Origin: Olsenella sp. An188
GTDB taxonomy: Bacteria; Actinomycetota; Coriobacteriia; Coriobacteriales; Atopobiaceae
Direction: 5' to 3'
Assembly: GCF_002160255.1 (NCBI RefSeq)
Contig: NZ_NFKF01000005.1
Location: 118,569 to 182,568, forward strand
Length of the DNA stretch: 64,000 nt
In this document: positions 37,882 to 46,838 of the stretch, piece by piece
How positions within the stretch are numbered: position 1 is the stretch's first letter
How the letters are laid out: each line of letters opens with the position of its first letter
Program-made: the position numbers and the translations under genes
The notes under the pieces: generated by a model
Databases searched by the model: none
The model's input: only the letters and a program-made list of their open reading frames with translations
What the model was told of the DNA's origin: nothing

Positions 37882-37918
37882 CCGGCGCACGCGCTATGTC
37901 CGGCGCACGCGCTATAGT
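37882..37918 (+). promoter_or_regulatory. Duplicated promoter-like word ahead of fhs
   Basis: CCGGCGCACGCGCTAT occurs at 37882-37897 and again at 37900-37915, an 18-base period. The second copy ends in GCTATAGT, a -10 box (TATAGT, 37913-37918), 35 bases ahead of fhs. The repeat may be a duplicated regulator site or a tandem -10. Confidence 0.45.
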
Positions 37919-37952
37919 AGTGGTCTCACACGCTGACGTCCGAGGGGGACAC

Positions 37953-39626
37953 ATGGCCGAGTACAAGTCTGACATCGAGATCGCGCAGGAAGCGGAGATG
38001 CTTCCCATCACGGAGGTGGCCGAGCGCGCGGGCATCTCCGAGGACCTGCTCGAGCCCTACGGGCGCACCAAGGCCAAGGTGGACATCCACGCCCTGGCCG
38101 ACCGCCCGCAGCGCGGGAAGGTGATCCTCGTCACCGCGATCAACCCCACGCCGGCGGGCGAGGGCAAGACCACCACGTCGGTGGGCCTGGCCGACGCCAT
38201 GAACCGCCTGGGCCACCAGACCATGCTCTGCCTGCGCGAGCCCTCCCTCGGCCCGGTCTTCGGCGTCAAGGGCGGCGCGGCCGGCGGCGGCCACGCCCAG
38301 GTCGTGCCGATGGAGGACATCAACCTCCACTTCACCGGGGACTTCCACGCCATCGGCGCCGCCAACAACCTCTGCGCCGCGATGCTCGACAACCACATCA
38401 AGCAGGGCAACGCCCTCGGCATCGACCCGCGCCGCATCGTCTGGAAGCGCTGCGTGGACATGAACGACCGCCAGCTGCGCAACGTGGTCGACGGCCTCGG
38501 CGGCGTGGCCGACGGCATGCCGCGCCAGGACGGCTTCGACATCACGGTGGCCTCCGAGGTCATGGCCGTGTTCTGCCTCGCCACCGACCTCGCGGACCTC
38601 AAGGAGCGCCTCGCCCGCATGGTGATCGCCTACACCTACGACCGCGAGCCCGTCACCGTCGCCGACATCCACGCCGAGGGTGCCATGACCGCCCTGCTCA
38701 AGGACGCCATCAAGCCCAACCTCGTGCAGACGCTCGAGAACAACCCCGCCTTCGTGCACGGCGGCCCGTTCGCCAACATCGCGCACGGCTGCAACTCCGT
38801 GATGGCTACCACCACCGCGATGCGCCTGGCCGACTACGTGGTCACCGAGGCCGGCTTCGGCGCGGACCTGGGCGCCGAGAAGTTCCTCGACATCAAGTGC
38901 CGCGCCACGGGCATCGTGCCGTCCGCGGTGGTGCTCGTCGCCACCGTTCGCGCCCTCAAGTACAACGGCGGCGTGCCCAAGGCGGAGCTCACGAACGAGA
39001 ACCTCGAGGCGCTCGAGGCCGGCCTGCCCAACCTGCTGCGCCACGTCGAGAACATCAAGGACGTCTGGGGGCTGCCCGTCGTGGTCGCCATCAACGCCTT
39101 CCCCACGGACACCGCCGCCGAGCTGGAGCTCGTTGAGCGCCGCGTGCGCGAGCTCGGCGTCAACGTGGCGCTCTCCGAGGTCTGGGCCAAGGGCAGCGAG
39201 GGTGGCGAGGAGCTCGCCCGCGAGGTCGTGCGCCTGTGCGAGGAGCCCTCGCACTTCGGCTACGCCTACGAGCTCGACGGCACGGTCGCCGAGAAGGTCG
39301 AGGCCATCGCGCGGCGCGTCTACCACGCCGACGGCGTTGACTTCACGGGCCCCGCGCGCCGGCAGATGGCCCAGCTCGAGGAGCAGGGCTTCGGCGGGCT
39401 TCCCATCTGCATGGCCAAGACCCAGTACTCCTTCACCGACGACCAGACGAGGCTCGGCGCGCCCGAGGGCTTCCGCATAACGGTGAGGAACCTGCGCGTC
39501 TCCGCCGGCGCCGGCTTCATCGTCGCCCTCACCGGGGACATCATGACCATGCCGGGCCTTCCCAAGGTCCCGGCGGCCGAGAAGATCGACGTCACGCCCG
39601 ACGGCCGCATCGTCGGCCTGTTCTAG
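37953..39626 (+). CDS. fhs: Formate--tetrahydrofolate ligase
   Basis: A 557-residue enzyme that joins formate to tetrahydrofolate with ATP, giving 10-formyl-THF. The P-loop [17 protein letters not shown] is near residues 66-82, [20 protein letters not shown] follows, then [13 protein letters not shown] and the C-terminal [16 protein letters not shown]. The start [14 protein letters not shown] has CGAGGGGG ahead. First gene of a one-carbon cluster with fchA, folD, a formate channel and folE. It feeds formate into folate-bound carbon. The length is normal. Confidence 0.96.
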   Translation: MAEYKSDIEIAQEAEMLPITEVAERAGISEDLLEPYGRTKAKVDIHALADRPQRGKVILVTAINPTPAGEGKTTTSVGLADAMNRLGHQTMLCLREPSLGPVFGVKGGAAGGGHAQVVPMEDINLHFTGDFHAIGAANNLCAAMLDNHIKQGNALGIDPRRIVWKRCVDMNDRQLRNVVDGLGGVADGMPRQDGFDITVASEVMAVFCLATDLADLKERLARMVIAYTYDREPVTVADIHAEGAMTALLKDAIKPNLVQTLENNPAFVHGGPFANIAHGCNSVMATTTAMRLADYVVTEAGFGADLGAEKFLDIKCRATGIVPSAVVLVATVRALKYNGGVPKAELTNENLEALEAGLPNLLRHVENIKDVWGLPVVVAINAFPTDTAAELELVERRVRELGVNVALSEVWAKGSEGGEELAREVVRLCEEPSHFGYAYELDGTVAEKVEAIARRVYHADGVDFTGPARRQMAQLEEQGFGGLPICMAKTQYSFTDDQTRLGAPEGFRITVRNLRVSAGAGFIVALTGDIMTMPGLPKVPAAEKIDVTPDGRIVGLF

Positions 39627-39674
39627 GGCGCCCGGAGGGGCCTTCCCCTTCGCGCCCGCGACCTGAGGAGGAAC

Positions 39675-40313
39675 ATGGACGAGAGGCTCACCGAGCTCTC
39701 CTGCGAGGAGTTCGCCGAGCGCCTCGCCGCGCGGGAGGGCGTCCCGGGGGGCGGCGGCTCCGCCGCGCTCGTGGGGGCGCTCGGCGCGTCGCTGTGCTCG
39801 ATGGCGGGCGCGTTCACGCTGGGCAAGCCGCGGTTCGCCGCCGTCGAGAGCGAGCTCGAGCGCATCATGGAGGAGGCCGAGGACGTCCGCTTCCGCCTGC
39901 TCGAGCTCGTCGAGGAGGACGCCGAGGGGTTCCTGCCCGTCTCGGCCGCCTACGCCCTCTCCCGCGACGACCCCTCGCGCCCCGCGGCGATCGAGCGCGC
40001 CACCGAGGACGCCTGCATGGCGCCGCTCGCGATGGTGGGGGAGTGCTGCCGGGCCGTCACCCTGCTCGAGGAGATGGGGCGCCACTGCTCGCGCCTGCTC
40101 ATCTCCGACGTCGCCTGCGGGGCGCTGCTCGTCCGCGCCGCGCTCGAGACCGCGAGCGTCAACGTCTACGTCAACACCACCGCCCTCGCCGACCGCGAGG
40201 TGGCCGACCGCATCGAGTCCACCTGCAGCGAGCTGATCGAGGAGTACGTGCCGCGCGCCGAGGCGCTCGCGAGCGAGATGACGAGCCTCATCGGCGCGAG
40301 GAGGTCCGCCTGA
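39675..40313 (+). CDS. fchA: Methenyltetrahydrofolate cyclohydrolase (FchA-type)
   Basis: A 212-residue mostly helical protein of the formiminotransferase-cyclodeaminase C-domain/FchA family. The signature region is GVPGGGGSAALVGALGASLCSMAG near residues 22-45, with the ribose-phosphate loop PGGGG. Long helices follow (ESELERIMEEAEDVRF; ASVNVYVNTTALADRE). Without a formiminotransferase partner domain, and placed between fhs and folD, it should convert 10-formyl-THF to 5,10-methenyl-THF. That would replace the cyclohydrolase activity that FolD next door appears to have lost. It overlaps folD in TGATG. Confidence 0.9.
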   Translation: MDERLTELSCEEFAERLAAREGVPGGGGSAALVGALGASLCSMAGAFTLGKPRFAAVESELERIMEEAEDVRFRLLELVEEDAEGFLPVSAAYALSRDDPSRPAAIERATEDACMAPLAMVGECCRAVTLLEEMGRHCSRLLISDVACGALLVRAALETASVNVYVNTTALADREVADRIESTCSELIEEYVPRAEALASEMTSLIGARRSA

Positions 40314-41167
40314 TGGAGCTGCTCATGAGGGGCGCGCCCGCCGCCGCGGCGCTCACCGAGCGCACGGCCGCGCGCGCCGCGGCCCTGTGCGAGAGGGGCG
40401 TCGCGCCCCGGCTCGCCCTCGTGCGCGTGGGCGGGCGCGCGGACGACCTCGCCTACGAGCGGGCCGCCGAGAAGCGCTGCGCAGCGGCAGGCATCGAGGT
40501 CGAGCGCCACGAGCTGGGGGCGGGCTGCGGACAGGCCGAGCTCGAAGGCGCGCTCTCCGCGCTCTCCGCGCGGCGCGACGTCCACGGCATCCTGCTCTTC
40601 CGGCCGCTGCCGGCCCAGCTCGACGAGGCTGCCGCGGCCCGCGAGATCGACCCCGCCAAGGACGTGGACGCCATCACCGAGACGGCGCTTCTCGCCACGC
40701 TGGCCGGGCGCGCCGAGACGGGATTTGCCCCCTGCACCGCCGAGGCGGTTCTCGCCCTGCTCGACCACTACGAGGTTCCGCTCGACGGCGCCGAGGTTGT
40801 CGTGGTGGGCCGCTCGCTCGTGATCGGCCGGCCCGTGGCCGCCCTGCTCCTGGCGAGAAACGCCACGGTCACCTGCTGCCACACGCACACGCGCGACCTC
40901 GCGGCCGCGTGCCGCCGCGCCGACGTGGTCGTGGCCGCCGCGGGCTCGCCGGGAGCCATCGGTCCCGCGTGCGTGCGCGAGGGGCAGGTCGTCGTCGACG
41001 TGGGGACCACCTGGGACGAGGGCGCCGGCCGCCTCGTGGGCGACGTCGACCCCGCCGCCGCCCAGGTCGCGCGCGCGGCGAGCCCGGTCCCGGGCGGGGT
41101 GGGCTCGCTCACCACCGCCGTTCTCGCGAGTCACGTCGTCACCGCCGCGGAAAGGACTGTTAGTTGA
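40313..41167 (+). CDS. folD: Methylenetetrahydrofolate dehydrogenase, cyclohydrolase site degenerate
   Basis: A 284-residue FolD-fold protein. The nucleotide-binding part is intact: VVVVGRSLVIGRPVAALLL near 158-176, CHTHTRDL, ADVVVAAAGSPG and the C-terminal PVPGGVGSLTTAVL. In the N-terminal active site the tyrosine is kept (Tyr48 in LAYERAAEK), but the lysine four residues on, E. coli Lys54, is Ala52, and the glutamine of the VQLPLP motif, E. coli Gln98, is Phe96 (LLFRPLP). The alignment needs no gaps here. These two residues are central to cyclohydrolysis, so the protein is probably a dehydrogenase only and depends on FchA, whose gene overlaps its start. Confidence 0.9.
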   Translation: MELLMRGAPAAAALTERTAARAAALCERGVAPRLALVRVGGRADDLAYERAAEKRCAAAGIEVERHELGAGCGQAELEGALSALSARRDVHGILLFRPLPAQLDEAAAAREIDPAKDVDAITETALLATLAGRAETGFAPCTAEAVLALLDHYEVPLDGAEVVVVGRSLVIGRPVAALLLARNATVTCCHTHTRDLAAACRRADVVVAAAGSPGAIGPACVREGQVVVDVGTTWDEGAGRLVGDVDPAAAQVARAASPVPGGVGSLTTAVLASHVVTAAERTVS

Positions 41168-42006
41168 AGGTAACCGAGAAGGCTTCGTCGTCCTACAGCG
41201 GGGCTATGACCCCGGCCTCCATCGAGCTCAAGGCAGAGCGCGTGGCCGTCACCAAGGCGCGTACGGACCTCGTGAGCGCGCTCGTGCTCTCCGTCATGGC
41301 AGGCGTCTTCATCTCCATGGGCGCCACGTTCATGCTGGTCGTCAAGTCCGACTCGACGCTGCCCTTTGCCGCCACGCAGCTGCTCGGCGGCTTCTCGTTC
41401 ACGCTCGGGCTCTTCCTCATCCTGGGCGCGGGCGCCGAGCTGTTCACCGGCAACTGCCTCATGGTCATGGGCTCGCTCTCCGGGCGCCTCTCGTGGGGGC
41501 GCCTGATCGCGAGCTGGGCCGTGGTCTACGTGGGCAACCTGCTGGGCTGCCTGCTCGCCGCCGCCCTCGTGCTCGCCGCGGGTGCGGGCTCGGCCAACTC
41601 CGGCGCGGTCGCGGAGGCGGCCATCGCCGTGGCCGAGGGCAAGGTCGCGCTTGGCTGGGGGACCATCTTCGCGCGGGGCGTCCTGTGCAACCTGCTCGTG
41701 TGCCTCGCGGTGTGGGTCGGCCACTCCGCCACCACCGTCTCCGACAAGTTCTTCTCGGCGCTGCTGCCGGTCATGGGCTTCATGGCGAGTGGCTACGAGC
41801 ACTGCGTTGCCAACATGTTCTTCCTGCCGTACGCGCTCATGCTGCAGGCCACGGGCGTCGCCGGCTCCGTGGACGTCGCCGGCATGCTGCACAACCTGAG
41901 CGCGGCCACGCTCGGTAACATGGTGGGAGGCGTGGCCCTGGTGGGCTGCGCCTACTGGTTTGTCTACGGCCGCGGCAGGGCCGGGGAGGAGCGTCATGAC
42001 GGCTAG
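41164..42006 (+). CDS. Formate/nitrite transporter (FNT) family channel
   Basis: A 280-residue membrane channel with six helices. The family signature [11 protein letters not shown] is near residues 90-100 (the omega-loop/helix break region) and the pore histidine is His213 in [14 protein letters not shown], as in FocA. The start is a TTG that overlaps the folD stop (TTGA), with AAAGGA ahead; a later ATG (MTPASIELK) is an alternative. In this cluster it most likely moves formate across the membrane to or from the fhs reaction. The C-terminus overlaps folE by 11 bases. Confidence 0.9.
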   Translation: MKVTEKASSSYSGAMTPASIELKAERVAVTKARTDLVSALVLSVMAGVFISMGATFMLVVKSDSTLPFAATQLLGGFSFTLGLFLILGAGAELFTGNCLMVMGSLSGRLSWGRLIASWAVVYVGNLLGCLLAAALVLAAGAGSANSGAVAEAAIAVAEGKVALGWGTIFARGVLCNLLVCLAVWVGHSATTVSDKFFSALLPVMGFMASGYEHCVANMFFLPYALMLQATGVAGSVDVAGMLHNLSAATLGNMVGGVALVGCAYWFVYGRGRAGEERHDG

Positions 42007-42604
42007 CACCAGGGCGGGCGAGAAGAACGAGCAGGGCTTCGCGCCCATAGACAAGCCGCGCGTCGAGGCGGCGGTGCGCGAGCTTCTGCTCGCCATCGGC
42101 GAGGACCCGGACCGCGCGGGGCTCCTGGGCACGCCCGACCGCGTGGCGCGCGCCTGCGAGGAGATCCTCGGCGGCATGCAGGAGGACCCGGGCGCGCACC
42201 TGCGCAGGCAGTTCCACGAGCCGGGCAACCAGGAGATGGTGATCGTGCGCGACATCCCGTTCTCCTCGCTGTGCGAGCACCACCTGCTGCCGTTCACGGG
42301 CAAGGCGCACGTCTGCTACATCCCGCGCGACGGCCGCATCACCGGGCTCTCCAAGATCGCGCGCTGCGTCTCCGGCTACGCGCGTCGGCTGCAGGTGCAG
42401 GAGCGCCTGACCGGGCAGGTGGCCGACGCGATGGTGCGCGAGCTCGACCCGCTCGGCGTCCTCGTGGTGATGGAGGCCGAGCACACCTGCATGACGATGC
42501 GCGGCGTGCGCGCGGCCGGGGCGCTCACCGTGACCTCCGCCGTGCGCGGCTGCCTGCGCGACCTCAAGACCCGCGAGGAAGCCCTGCGCCTGCTCCAGCT
42601 GTGA
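41996..42604 (+). CDS. folE: GTP cyclohydrolase I
   Basis: A 202-residue enzyme that opens GTP to 7,8-dihydroneopterin triphosphate, the first step of folate synthesis. Zinc ligands are in [17 protein letters not shown] (Cys92 and His95) and [12 protein letters not shown] (second Cys near 163); the GLSKIARCV motif is near 118. The ATG has GGGGAGGA ahead and lies inside the end of the channel gene. Its presence ties new folate synthesis to the one-carbon cluster. A hairpin repeat separates it from folC. Confidence 0.95.
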   Translation: MTASTRAGEKNEQGFAPIDKPRVEAAVRELLLAIGEDPDRAGLLGTPDRVARACEEILGGMQEDPGAHLRRQFHEPGNQEMVIVRDIPFSSLCEHHLLPFTGKAHVCYIPRDGRITGLSKIARCVSGYARRLQVQERLTGQVADAMVRELDPLGVLVVMEAEHTCMTMRGVRAAGALTVTSAVRGCLRDLKTREEALRLLQL

Positions 42605-42683
42605 CCCCGGGGGCCGGGCGCGGAGGGCCCGCCGCCCCTGCGCGAGGTTGGCCCATCCCACGCCCTGGGATGAAGCTGCGGCG

Positions 42684-42768
42684 GTCGGGCAAGGAAGGTC
42701 CGCCGCGAGTTTTGCAGCCGCGCTCTGTGCGGCGAAACTGTCTGAGCGCCGGACCTTCCTTGCCCGAC
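42684..42768 (+). repeat. Variable-arm hairpin element, copy 2, between folE and folC
   Basis: The 19-base outer arms (GTCGGGCAAGGAAGGTCCG at 42684-42702 and its inverse at 42750-42768) pair perfectly but share no sequence with the arms of copy 1. The core keeps AGTTTTGCAGCCG, a short inner stem, and GGCGAAACTGTCTGAGCG. It is the most diverged core of the four. Confidence 0.85.
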
Positions 42769-42797
42769 CCTCTGAGACTTTCGTGAAAGGACGATCG

Positions 42798-44204
42798 ATG
42801 TATAAGCTGCCGTTCGAGGTGCCGGAGATTTCGTACGAGGAGGCGCTCGGCATCGTGCGCGGCGCGCTGCGCTTTGGAATCGAGCCATTGCTCGAGACGG
42901 TGGAGGACATGCTCGCCGAGCTGGGCGACCCCGACCTGGCCTTCGAGTGCGTGCAGGTCGCGGGCACCAACGGCAAGACGTCGACCACCCGCTTCACCGC
43001 GGCCATCCTCGCCGGCGAGGGGCTCACAACCGCGCTCTACACCTCTCCCGAGCTCGTGAGCTACACCGAGCGCATGGAGGTGGACGGGTGCCCCGTGTCC
43101 GAGGAGGCCTTCGCGCACGGCGTCAGCGCCGCCCACGTGGCCGGCGAGCGCGTGAACGCGCGTCGCCGCGAGCGGGGGCTGCGCCCCTACGACGTCACGG
43201 AGTTCGACACGCTCACGGTGGCCGCGATGGTGGTCTTCGCCGAGGCGGGCGTCGACGTGGCCGTGCTCGAGTGCGGCCTCGGCGGCCGCTGGGACGCCAC
43301 CTCCGCGGCCAAGTCCATCCGCGCCGTGGCCGTGACGGGCATCGGACTCGACCACACCCGCATCCTCGGGGACACGCTCGAGGCCATTGCGGGCGAGAAG
43401 GCCGCCATCATCAAGCCCGGCCGCGCCTGCGTGCTCGGCGTGGGAACCGCCACGCCCGACTCGATGGAGGACGTCCTTCTCGGCCAGGCGCGCGCGGCGG
43501 GCGTGGAGCCGGTGCTGCTGAGGCCCGAGGACCCCGCGGACGCCGCCGGCGAGATGCACCCCGGCACCCCGCGCGAGCATGCCGGGCTGCCCCGCGCGAG
43601 CTATCGGATCGTCCGGCACCCCGCCCGCATCGGAGGTCCGCTCGAGCTCACCGTGACCACACCGCGCGCGACCTACGCCGAGCTCGCCGCACTCAAGCCC
43701 TCCTACCAGGCTGCCAACATCGCCTGCGCCGTCGCGCTCGCGGAGGCCTACCTCGGTCGCGCCCTCGACGCCGAGGCGCTCTTCACCTCCGTGGTGCGCT
43801 GCCCCACGCCCGGCCGCTTCCAGCTGCTGCGCCCCGAGCCGCCCGTCCTGATCGACGCCTGTCACAACCCGCAGTCGGTGGCCGCCTTCCTCACGGCCGT
43901 CGACGCGGTGGCGCCGGATCGCGACGCCCGCCCGGTCCTTCTCGCCGCGGTCTTGGCAGACAAGGACGTCGAGGGGATCGTCGCTCTTCTCGCCGACGCG
44001 TTTCCCCGCGTGGCCGTCACGCAGACGTCGAGCCCACGCGCGTTCCCGGCCGACGAGCTCGCCGCGCGGTTTGCGGAGGCGGGCGCCCAGATTGTGGGGA
44101 CCTACCCCAGCGTGGGGGCCGCCGCGTCGGCATTATGTGGAGAATCGTACGTGGCGTGCGGTTCGATCACGCTCGCGGGGGAGCTTGCGGGCCTTCTCAG
44201 TTAG
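42798..44204 (+). CDS. folC: Folylpolyglutamate synthase/dihydrofolate synthase
   Basis: A 468-residue Mur-ligase-fold enzyme that adds glutamates to folates. The ATP P-loop is VAGTNGKTSTTRF near residues 53-65; ECGLGGRWDATSA is near 160, GLDHTRILGDTLEAIAGEKAAIIKPG near 182, and the C-terminal domain has IDACHNPQSVAAF. Typical length for FolC. The ATG has GAAAGGA ahead. It follows the fhs-folE run after a 193-base gap that holds a hairpin element, and extends the folate theme of the region. Confidence 0.93.
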   Translation: MYKLPFEVPEISYEEALGIVRGALRFGIEPLLETVEDMLAELGDPDLAFECVQVAGTNGKTSTTRFTAAILAGEGLTTALYTSPELVSYTERMEVDGCPVSEEAFAHGVSAAHVAGERVNARRRERGLRPYDVTEFDTLTVAAMVVFAEAGVDVAVLECGLGGRWDATSAAKSIRAVAVTGIGLDHTRILGDTLEAIAGEKAAIIKPGRACVLGVGTATPDSMEDVLLGQARAAGVEPVLLRPEDPADAAGEMHPGTPREHAGLPRASYRIVRHPARIGGPLELTVTTPRATYAELAALKPSYQAANIACAVALAEAYLGRALDAEALFTSVVRCPTPGRFQLLRPEPPVLIDACHNPQSVAAFLTAVDAVAPDRDARPVLLAAVLADKDVEGIVALLADAFPRVAVTQTSSPRAFPADELAARFAEAGAQIVGTYPSVGAAASALCGESYVACGSITLAGELAGLLS

Positions 44205-44208
44205 CTTT

Positions 44209-44217
44209 TGCTACAAT
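44209..44217 (+). promoter_or_regulatory. Extended -10 promoter TGCTACAAT
   Basis: TGCTACAAT lies just after folC and 57 bases ahead of the zinc-ribbon gene. It has the same TGC extension as the promoters at 15475, 21481 and 58557. Confidence 0.5.
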
Positions 44218-44273
44218 TTGCGCTGTCTGCGGCGTCGCAACGACGCGCCCCGATGTCCTAAGGAGTCCCCGAG

Positions 44274-44705
44274 ATGCAAGAACTGCTCGACCAGCTCATC
44301 ACTCCCGAGGTCCGCATGGTCCTCTACCTGATGGTCGTCTGCGTGGTCATGCTCTACGTCCTTTCCATCGTCTACGTCATCCGCGACGCGCAGCGCCGCG
44401 GCGCCGAGCCCTGGTGGATGTGGGCCATCATCTCCGTCATCCCCATCGTGGGCCTGCTCGCCTACGTCATCCTGCGCCCGAGCTCCTACCTCATCGACCG
44501 CGAGGAGCAGGACCTCGACATCGCCCTGCGCGAGCACCAGCTCAGCCACTACGGCATCTGCCCCAAGTGCGGCGCCCCCATCGACCGCGACTTCGTGGTC
44601 TGCCCGATCTGCAACACCCAGGTGCGCAACGTCTGCCCCACCTGCCACCGCCCGCTCAACGCGGACTGGAAGGTGTGCCCGTACTGCCGCACCCGCATCC
44701 AGTAG
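44274..44705 (+). CDS. Membrane protein with C-terminal double zinc ribbon
   Basis: A 143-residue protein. Two membrane helices (about residues 14-36 and 47-66) are linked by DAQRRGAEPWWMW, resembling the cardiolipin-synthase N-terminal (PLDc_N) hairpin. The C-terminal half has four CxxC pairs (CPKCGAP, CPICNT, CPTCHR, CPYCRT), giving two rubredoxin-like zinc knuckles in the cytoplasm. No enzyme domain is present. It is transcribed alone, between an extended -10 promoter and a terminator. The function is unknown; a scaffold or quality-control role is possible. Confidence 0.8.
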   Translation: MQELLDQLITPEVRMVLYLMVVCVVMLYVLSIVYVIRDAQRRGAEPWWMWAIISVIPIVGLLAYVILRPSSYLIDREEQDLDIALREHQLSHYGICPKCGAPIDRDFVVCPICNTQVRNVCPTCHRPLNADWKVCPYCRTRIQ

Positions 44706-44732
44706 CGCCGCGCCAAGCAGCGATCCTGGTTG

Positions 44733-44759
44733 GGCCCTCGCCTCGGCGGGGGCCTTTTT
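44733..44759 (+). terminator. Intrinsic terminator after the zinc-ribbon gene
   Basis: GGCCCTCGCC and GGCGGGGGCC form a GC-rich stem (44733-44754) around a short CTC-type loop, followed by TTTTT. It is the clearest intrinsic terminator in the window. Confidence 0.9.
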
Positions 44760-45072
44760 CGTACGGCTTGCGGGCGGGCCAGCCCCCGTCGAGAAGAACG
44801 TCCGCGGGCCGCACGTACTTCTCGCCCGCGCCGCCGCATGCTGCGAATCTGTTTCCTCGCGCATACGCCACGCCCAGATGTGGTAAACCTATGGGGTGCA
44901 CGCGAGACGAAAGGCAAAGATGCGCCACTTCATCGCACATATCGCCCGAACTCAGACTATCTAGGCGTCTGTCCCTTCCCATGGCCAGCGGGCCACGGAC
45001 AGGCGCCGCATATCGCTCGACGCGTTCGCGCTCGGGCCTTTTTTATGTTCATCCCCAGCGAAAGGTGTTCCC
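44760..45072 (+). promoter_or_regulatory. Structured leader region ahead of thrS
   Basis: This 313-base gap has two parts. At 44790-44824 CGAGAAGAACGT faces ACGTACTTCTCG, a hairpin of the GCGAGAAG word. At 44964-45007 GGCGTCTGTCC pairs with GGACAGGCGCC and encloses TGGCC/GGCCA. A GC-rich stretch and TTTTTT (45039-45044) follow, 29 bases ahead of thrS. This could be an attenuator controlling thrS. I do not find the T-box AGGGTGG/ACCGCG word, so I do not call it a T-box. Confidence 0.4.
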
Positions 45073-46836
45073 ATGAAGGTCCTCTACAACGACGGCCACG
45101 TCGACGAGTGCCCGGCCGAGGAGGTCACGCACGTCGTTCGCCACAGCGCCGCCCACATCATGGCCCAGGCCATCAAGCGCCTCTACCCCGAGGCCGACTT
45201 CGCCTACGGCCCGGCCACTGACAACGGCTTCTACTACGACATCGACCTTCCCGAGGGCCAGAAGATCTCCGAGGAGGACTTCGACGCCATCGAGGCCGAG
45301 ATGAGAAAGATCGTGAAGGAGAACCTCAAGTTCACGGTCTTCGAGCTGCCGCGCGCCGAGGCCATCGCCCTCATGGAGGAGCGCGGCGAGAAGTACAAGG
45401 TCGAGCACATCGGCGACCTCCCCGAGGACGCCCGCATCACCTTCTACCAGCAGGGCGAGTACATCGACATGTGCGTGGGCCCGCACCTCACCTACACGAA
45501 GGCCCTCAAGGCCTTCAAGCTCACGGGCGTCTCGGGCGCCTACTGGAAGGGCGACAAGAACAACAAGATGCTCATCCGCGTCAACGGCACGGCCTTTGCC
45601 ACCAAAGACGAGCTCGACGAGCACCTGCGCCTGCTCGAGGAGGCCAAGAAGCGCGACCACCGCAGGATCGGCCGCGAGATGGACATCTTCATGATGCGCG
45701 ACGAGGCCCCCGGCTTCCCGTTCTTCCTGCCCAACGGCATGGTCCTCAAGAACGAGCTGCTCAACTACTGGCGCGAGATCCACCGCGCGGCGGGCTACGT
45801 TGAGATCTCCACGCCCATGATCATGAGCAAGGAGCTCTGGAAGACCTCCGGCCACTGGGACCACTACAAGGACAACATGTACTCCACGATCATCGACGAC
45901 GAGGAGTACTGCGTTAAGCCCATGAACTGCCCGGGCGGCGTGCTCGTCTACAAGTCCCACCCGCACAGCTACCGCGAGCTGCCCATCCGCGCCGGAGAGA
46001 TCGGCCTGGTGCACCGCCACGAGATGCGCGGCGCGCTGCACGGCCTCTTCCGCGTGCGCTGCTTCAACCAGGACGACGCCCACCTCTTCGTGCGCCCGGA
46101 CCAGCTCACCGACGAGATCGTGGGCGTGGTGAACCTCATCGACTCGGTGTACCAGAAGTTCGGCTTCACCTACCACCTCGAGCTCTCCACGCGCCCCGAG
46201 GACTCCATGGGCTCCGACGAGGACTGGGAGCGCGCCGAGGCGGCGCTTCGCCTGGCGCTGGAGAAGCTCGGCAAGGACTACGTGGTCAACGAGGGCGACG
46301 GCGCCTTCTACGGCCCCAAGATCGACTTCCACCTGGAGGACTCGCTCGGCCGCACCTGGCAGTGCGGCACGGTGCAGCTGGACTTCCAGATGCCGCTCAA
46401 CTTCGACCTCGAGTACACGGACGCCGACGGCTCCAAGCAGCGCCCGATCATGCTGCACCGCGTGTGCTTCGGCTCCATCGAGCGCTTCATCGGCATCCTG
46501 ATCGAGCACTTCGCCGGCAAGTTCCCCACGTGGCTCGCGCCCTGCCAGGTCAAGGTGCTCCCGGTCTCCGAGAAGAGCCGCGACTACGCCCGCGAGGTCA
46601 CCTCGCGCCTCGAGGCCGCCGGCATCCGCGCCGTGCTCGACGAGCGCGACGAGAAGATCGGCTACAAGATCCGCGAGGCCCGCTCCGTCGACCGCCCGCC
46701 CTACATGCTCATCCTGGGCGAGAAGGAGGTCGAGTCCAACACGATCTCGGTGCGCGACCGCTCCAACGAGACCCACGTGGCCAACCTCGAGGACTTCGTC
46801 ACCGACGTCTGCGCCGAGATCGCGGCGCGCCGCTAG
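45073..46836 (+). CDS. thrS: Threonyl-tRNA synthetase lacking the N-terminal TGS domain
   Basis: A 587-residue class II synthetase. The editing domain is present: HSAAH near residue 24, and MCVGPHLTYTKAL with the Cys and His of the second half. The catalytic core has motif 2 HRHEMRGALHGLFRVRCFNQDDAH and motif 3 GSIERFIGILIEHFAG, then the anticodon-binding domain VKVLPVSEKSRDYA. The protein begins MKVLYNDGHVDECPAEEVTHVVRHS, so the 60-residue TGS domain of the E. coli type is missing. GAAAGGTG lies ahead of the ATG. The short form is known in other bacteria. Confidence 0.95.
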   Translation: MKVLYNDGHVDECPAEEVTHVVRHSAAHIMAQAIKRLYPEADFAYGPATDNGFYYDIDLPEGQKISEEDFDAIEAEMRKIVKENLKFTVFELPRAEAIALMEERGEKYKVEHIGDLPEDARITFYQQGEYIDMCVGPHLTYTKALKAFKLTGVSGAYWKGDKNNKMLIRVNGTAFATKDELDEHLRLLEEAKKRDHRRIGREMDIFMMRDEAPGFPFFLPNGMVLKNELLNYWREIHRAAGYVEISTPMIMSKELWKTSGHWDHYKDNMYSTIIDDEEYCVKPMNCPGGVLVYKSHPHSYRELPIRAGEIGLVHRHEMRGALHGLFRVRCFNQDDAHLFVRPDQLTDEIVGVVNLIDSVYQKFGFTYHLELSTRPEDSMGSDEDWERAEAALRLALEKLGKDYVVNEGDGAFYGPKIDFHLEDSLGRTWQCGTVQLDFQMPLNFDLEYTDADGSKQRPIMLHRVCFGSIERFIGILIEHFAGKFPTWLAPCQVKVLPVSEKSRDYAREVTSRLEAAGIRAVLDERDEKIGYKIREARSVDRPPYMLILGEKEVESNTISVRDRSNETHVANLEDFVTDVCAEIAARR

Positions 46837-46838
46837 CG

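Noticed and set aside
44830..45072. T-box riboswitch ahead of thrS
   Set aside because: I could not find the conserved AGGGTGG..ACCGCG antiterminator word or a clear specifier loop; only a general structured leader is supported.
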